Source: Polytrichum commune
Taxonomy: Eukaryota > Streptophyta > Polytrichopsida > Polytrichales > Polytrichaceae
Assembly: GCA_950295325.1 (NCBI GenBank)
Contig: OX485803.1
Location: 43,475,554-43,539,553, forward strand
Reading direction: 5' to 3'
Length of the DNA: 64,000 nucleotides
Shown: positions 62,664 through 64,000 of the stretch, one piece after another
How the letters are laid out: each line of letters opens with the position of its first letter
Numbering within the stretch: the stretch's first letter is position 1
Position numbers and translations under genes: made by a program
Notes under the pieces: model-generated
What the model was told of the DNA's origin: nothing
Database searches by the model: none
Seen by the model: only the letters and a program-made list of their open reading frames with translations

Positions 62664-64000
62664 GGGCCACCTTCTCGAGCTCATCGCACCACCTTTGTCT
62701 CAACATCTAGGACAGGGGTAGATGTACCCCGCTTTCCCTAGTCGTTCCATCTACTCATGCATACTAGACATTGGACAAGGGTGATGAACTTGAGGACCTC
62801 CGTAAGGAAAGATGGCGAGTGATGGGGTTGCCGTTGCCACACATACCATGAACTTGTAGGTTTGTGGACCAAGGTGAAAAAAGTTGGACTTTTTACATGT
62901 GCTTAAAATGGCGGAGCTTGATTGCCAAGTGACACAAGGGGCCATTTCTCAAGTTCATCACATCACTTCTGTCTCAGTATCGAGGGTTATGGTAGACATA
63001 CCACTTTTACCAACAGTTTCGTCTACTTGTATCTTAGATATTGGGCTAAGGTGAGGAACTTGAAGGTCTCCCTAAGGGAAGTTGGCGAGTGATGGGGTTG
63101 CCACACATATCATGAGTTTGCAAGGCTGATGGACCAAGGTGAAAGAATTTGGAGTTTTACATGTGCCTAAATTGGTGGAACTTTTGTCATTGGTTATTTG
63201 ATTGATAGGTGGCAAAAGGGGCCACCTCTCAAATTTGTCACATCACCTCTGTCCCAAAATCTAGGATTGTGGTAGATGTATGTTTTCACCGGTAGTTCCA
63301 TCTGCTCACATCCTAGATATTGAACAAATGTGAGGAACTTGAGGGCCTTTGTAAGGGAAATGGCGAGTGATGGGCTTGTTGCACTCATCATGAGCTTGCA
63401 TATTTGGTGGGGCCAAGGTAAAAAGATTTAGGACTTTTACAATGTCCTTAAATGGTGGAGGGTTGCCACACATCAATTGGGCTTGCAAGCTTGGTGGACC
63501 AAGGTTGAAGAATTTTGGACCCTTGTGCACGTGTGCTTGCAAATGACTAGATTGGTTGCACGATTGACAAGTGGCACAAGGGGCCAGTCTCAAGCACACT
63601 ACATCACCTATGTCTCAATATCTAGGATTTCGTAGATGTATCGCTTTCACCAGTAGTTCCATCTACCGTTATCCTAGATATTGGACATAAGCAAGGAACT
63701 TGAGGGCTTCCGCGAGATGAACATGTGTTTAAGTGAGGAGATGATGGCAAGTGATGGGGTTGCCACACATAGCTTGGGCTTGCAAGTTTGGTGGGCAAAG
63801 GTTAAAGAATTTGGAACCTCACATGTGCCTTAAACAAAGGAGCTTTGGTTCCTCCTTGTTTGGGATCAAATTTCAAGTTCAAGGTTGGGCTTCCACTTGA
63901 ATATCAGTGCATCCACGAAAAGCGGGGACCGACCTTGAGACAAAGATCCACATCTTAGGCACATGGAAGGCCTCGGATTATTTTGCCTAGGCCCACCGAA
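62664..64000. repeat. Diverged tandem array of ~275-365-bp units, open at the right edge
   Basis: The start motif 'ggggcca' occurs at about 62,664, 62,938, 63,217 and 63,581. Each unit then has a run like 'catcac(c)t.tgtctcaa(t)atctagga', 'gtagatgta', 'gttccatcta', 'agatattgga', 'gaggaacttgaggg' and 'gcgagtgatggggttgccac', followed by 'ttgcaag.ttggtgg' and 'ccaaggt'. Spacings are about 274, 279 and 364 bp, and the third unit carries an internal partial repeat of 'gttgccacacat'. The last unit runs off the window. Short ORFs on both strands recur with the units and are not genes. Confidence 0.85.

Noticed and set aside
1-64000. CRISPR arrays, operons or other prokaryote-type systems
   Set aside because: The genes are spliced plant nuclear genes; no direct-repeat/spacer arrays were seen.

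Overview
The window is nuclear DNA of a land plant. Three intron-rich genes share plant splice signals and conserved protein sequence: the largest subunit of RNA polymerase I, a plant SMUBP-2-like helicase and an AT-hook/PPC (AHL) DNA-binding protein. A decayed kinase at 24-26 kb looks like a kinase family that I recall, from memory only, as expanded in mosses, lycophytes and ferns. That makes a seedless plant my best guess, but the sequence does not prove it.

All three genes are on the minus strand, and reading frames and GT/AG junctions could be followed by eye through nearly all exons. They are NRPA1 (30,236-42,167, 24 exons, about 1,759 residues), the helicase (46,712-53,714, 10 exons, about 1,132 residues) and the AHL gene (57,891-60,225, 5 coding exons, about 316 residues). 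NRPA1 makes pre-rRNA in the nucleolus, AHL proteins bind AT-rich chromatin and the helicase may be organellar, so they are neighbours rather than a pathway.

The first 30 kb holds no intact gene. It contains a pogo/Tigger-like transposase relic (about 1.78-2.73 kb), a 5'-truncated LINE (about 6.73-8.70 kb), tRNA-like SINE copies (9.3-11.9 kb), a copia-like LTR edge (12.0-12.3 kb), several families of short inverted-repeat elements, and a broken protein kinase (24.39-26.19 kb). Pieces of NRPA1 itself lie scattered here: a clear exon 15-intron-exon 16 copy inside the kinase pseudogene, a good exon 23 match at 20.1 kb and a short exon 24 match at 17.75 kb, all in the same strand and order as in the real gene. 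They look like the remains of an old local duplication.

Between and beyond the genes lie repeat-rich spacers (42.3-46.1 kb, 54.4-57.9 kb) and GC-rich upstream regions. A diverged tandem array with units of about 275-365 bp begins near 62.66 kb and runs off the right end. A 5S rRNA-like sequence sits in the last intron of the helicase gene. I found no CRISPR array, no intact tRNA or rRNA gene, and no convincing new multi-gene system. The items most worth following up are the NRPA1 fossils, the intronic 5S-like sequence and the short inverted-repeat families.
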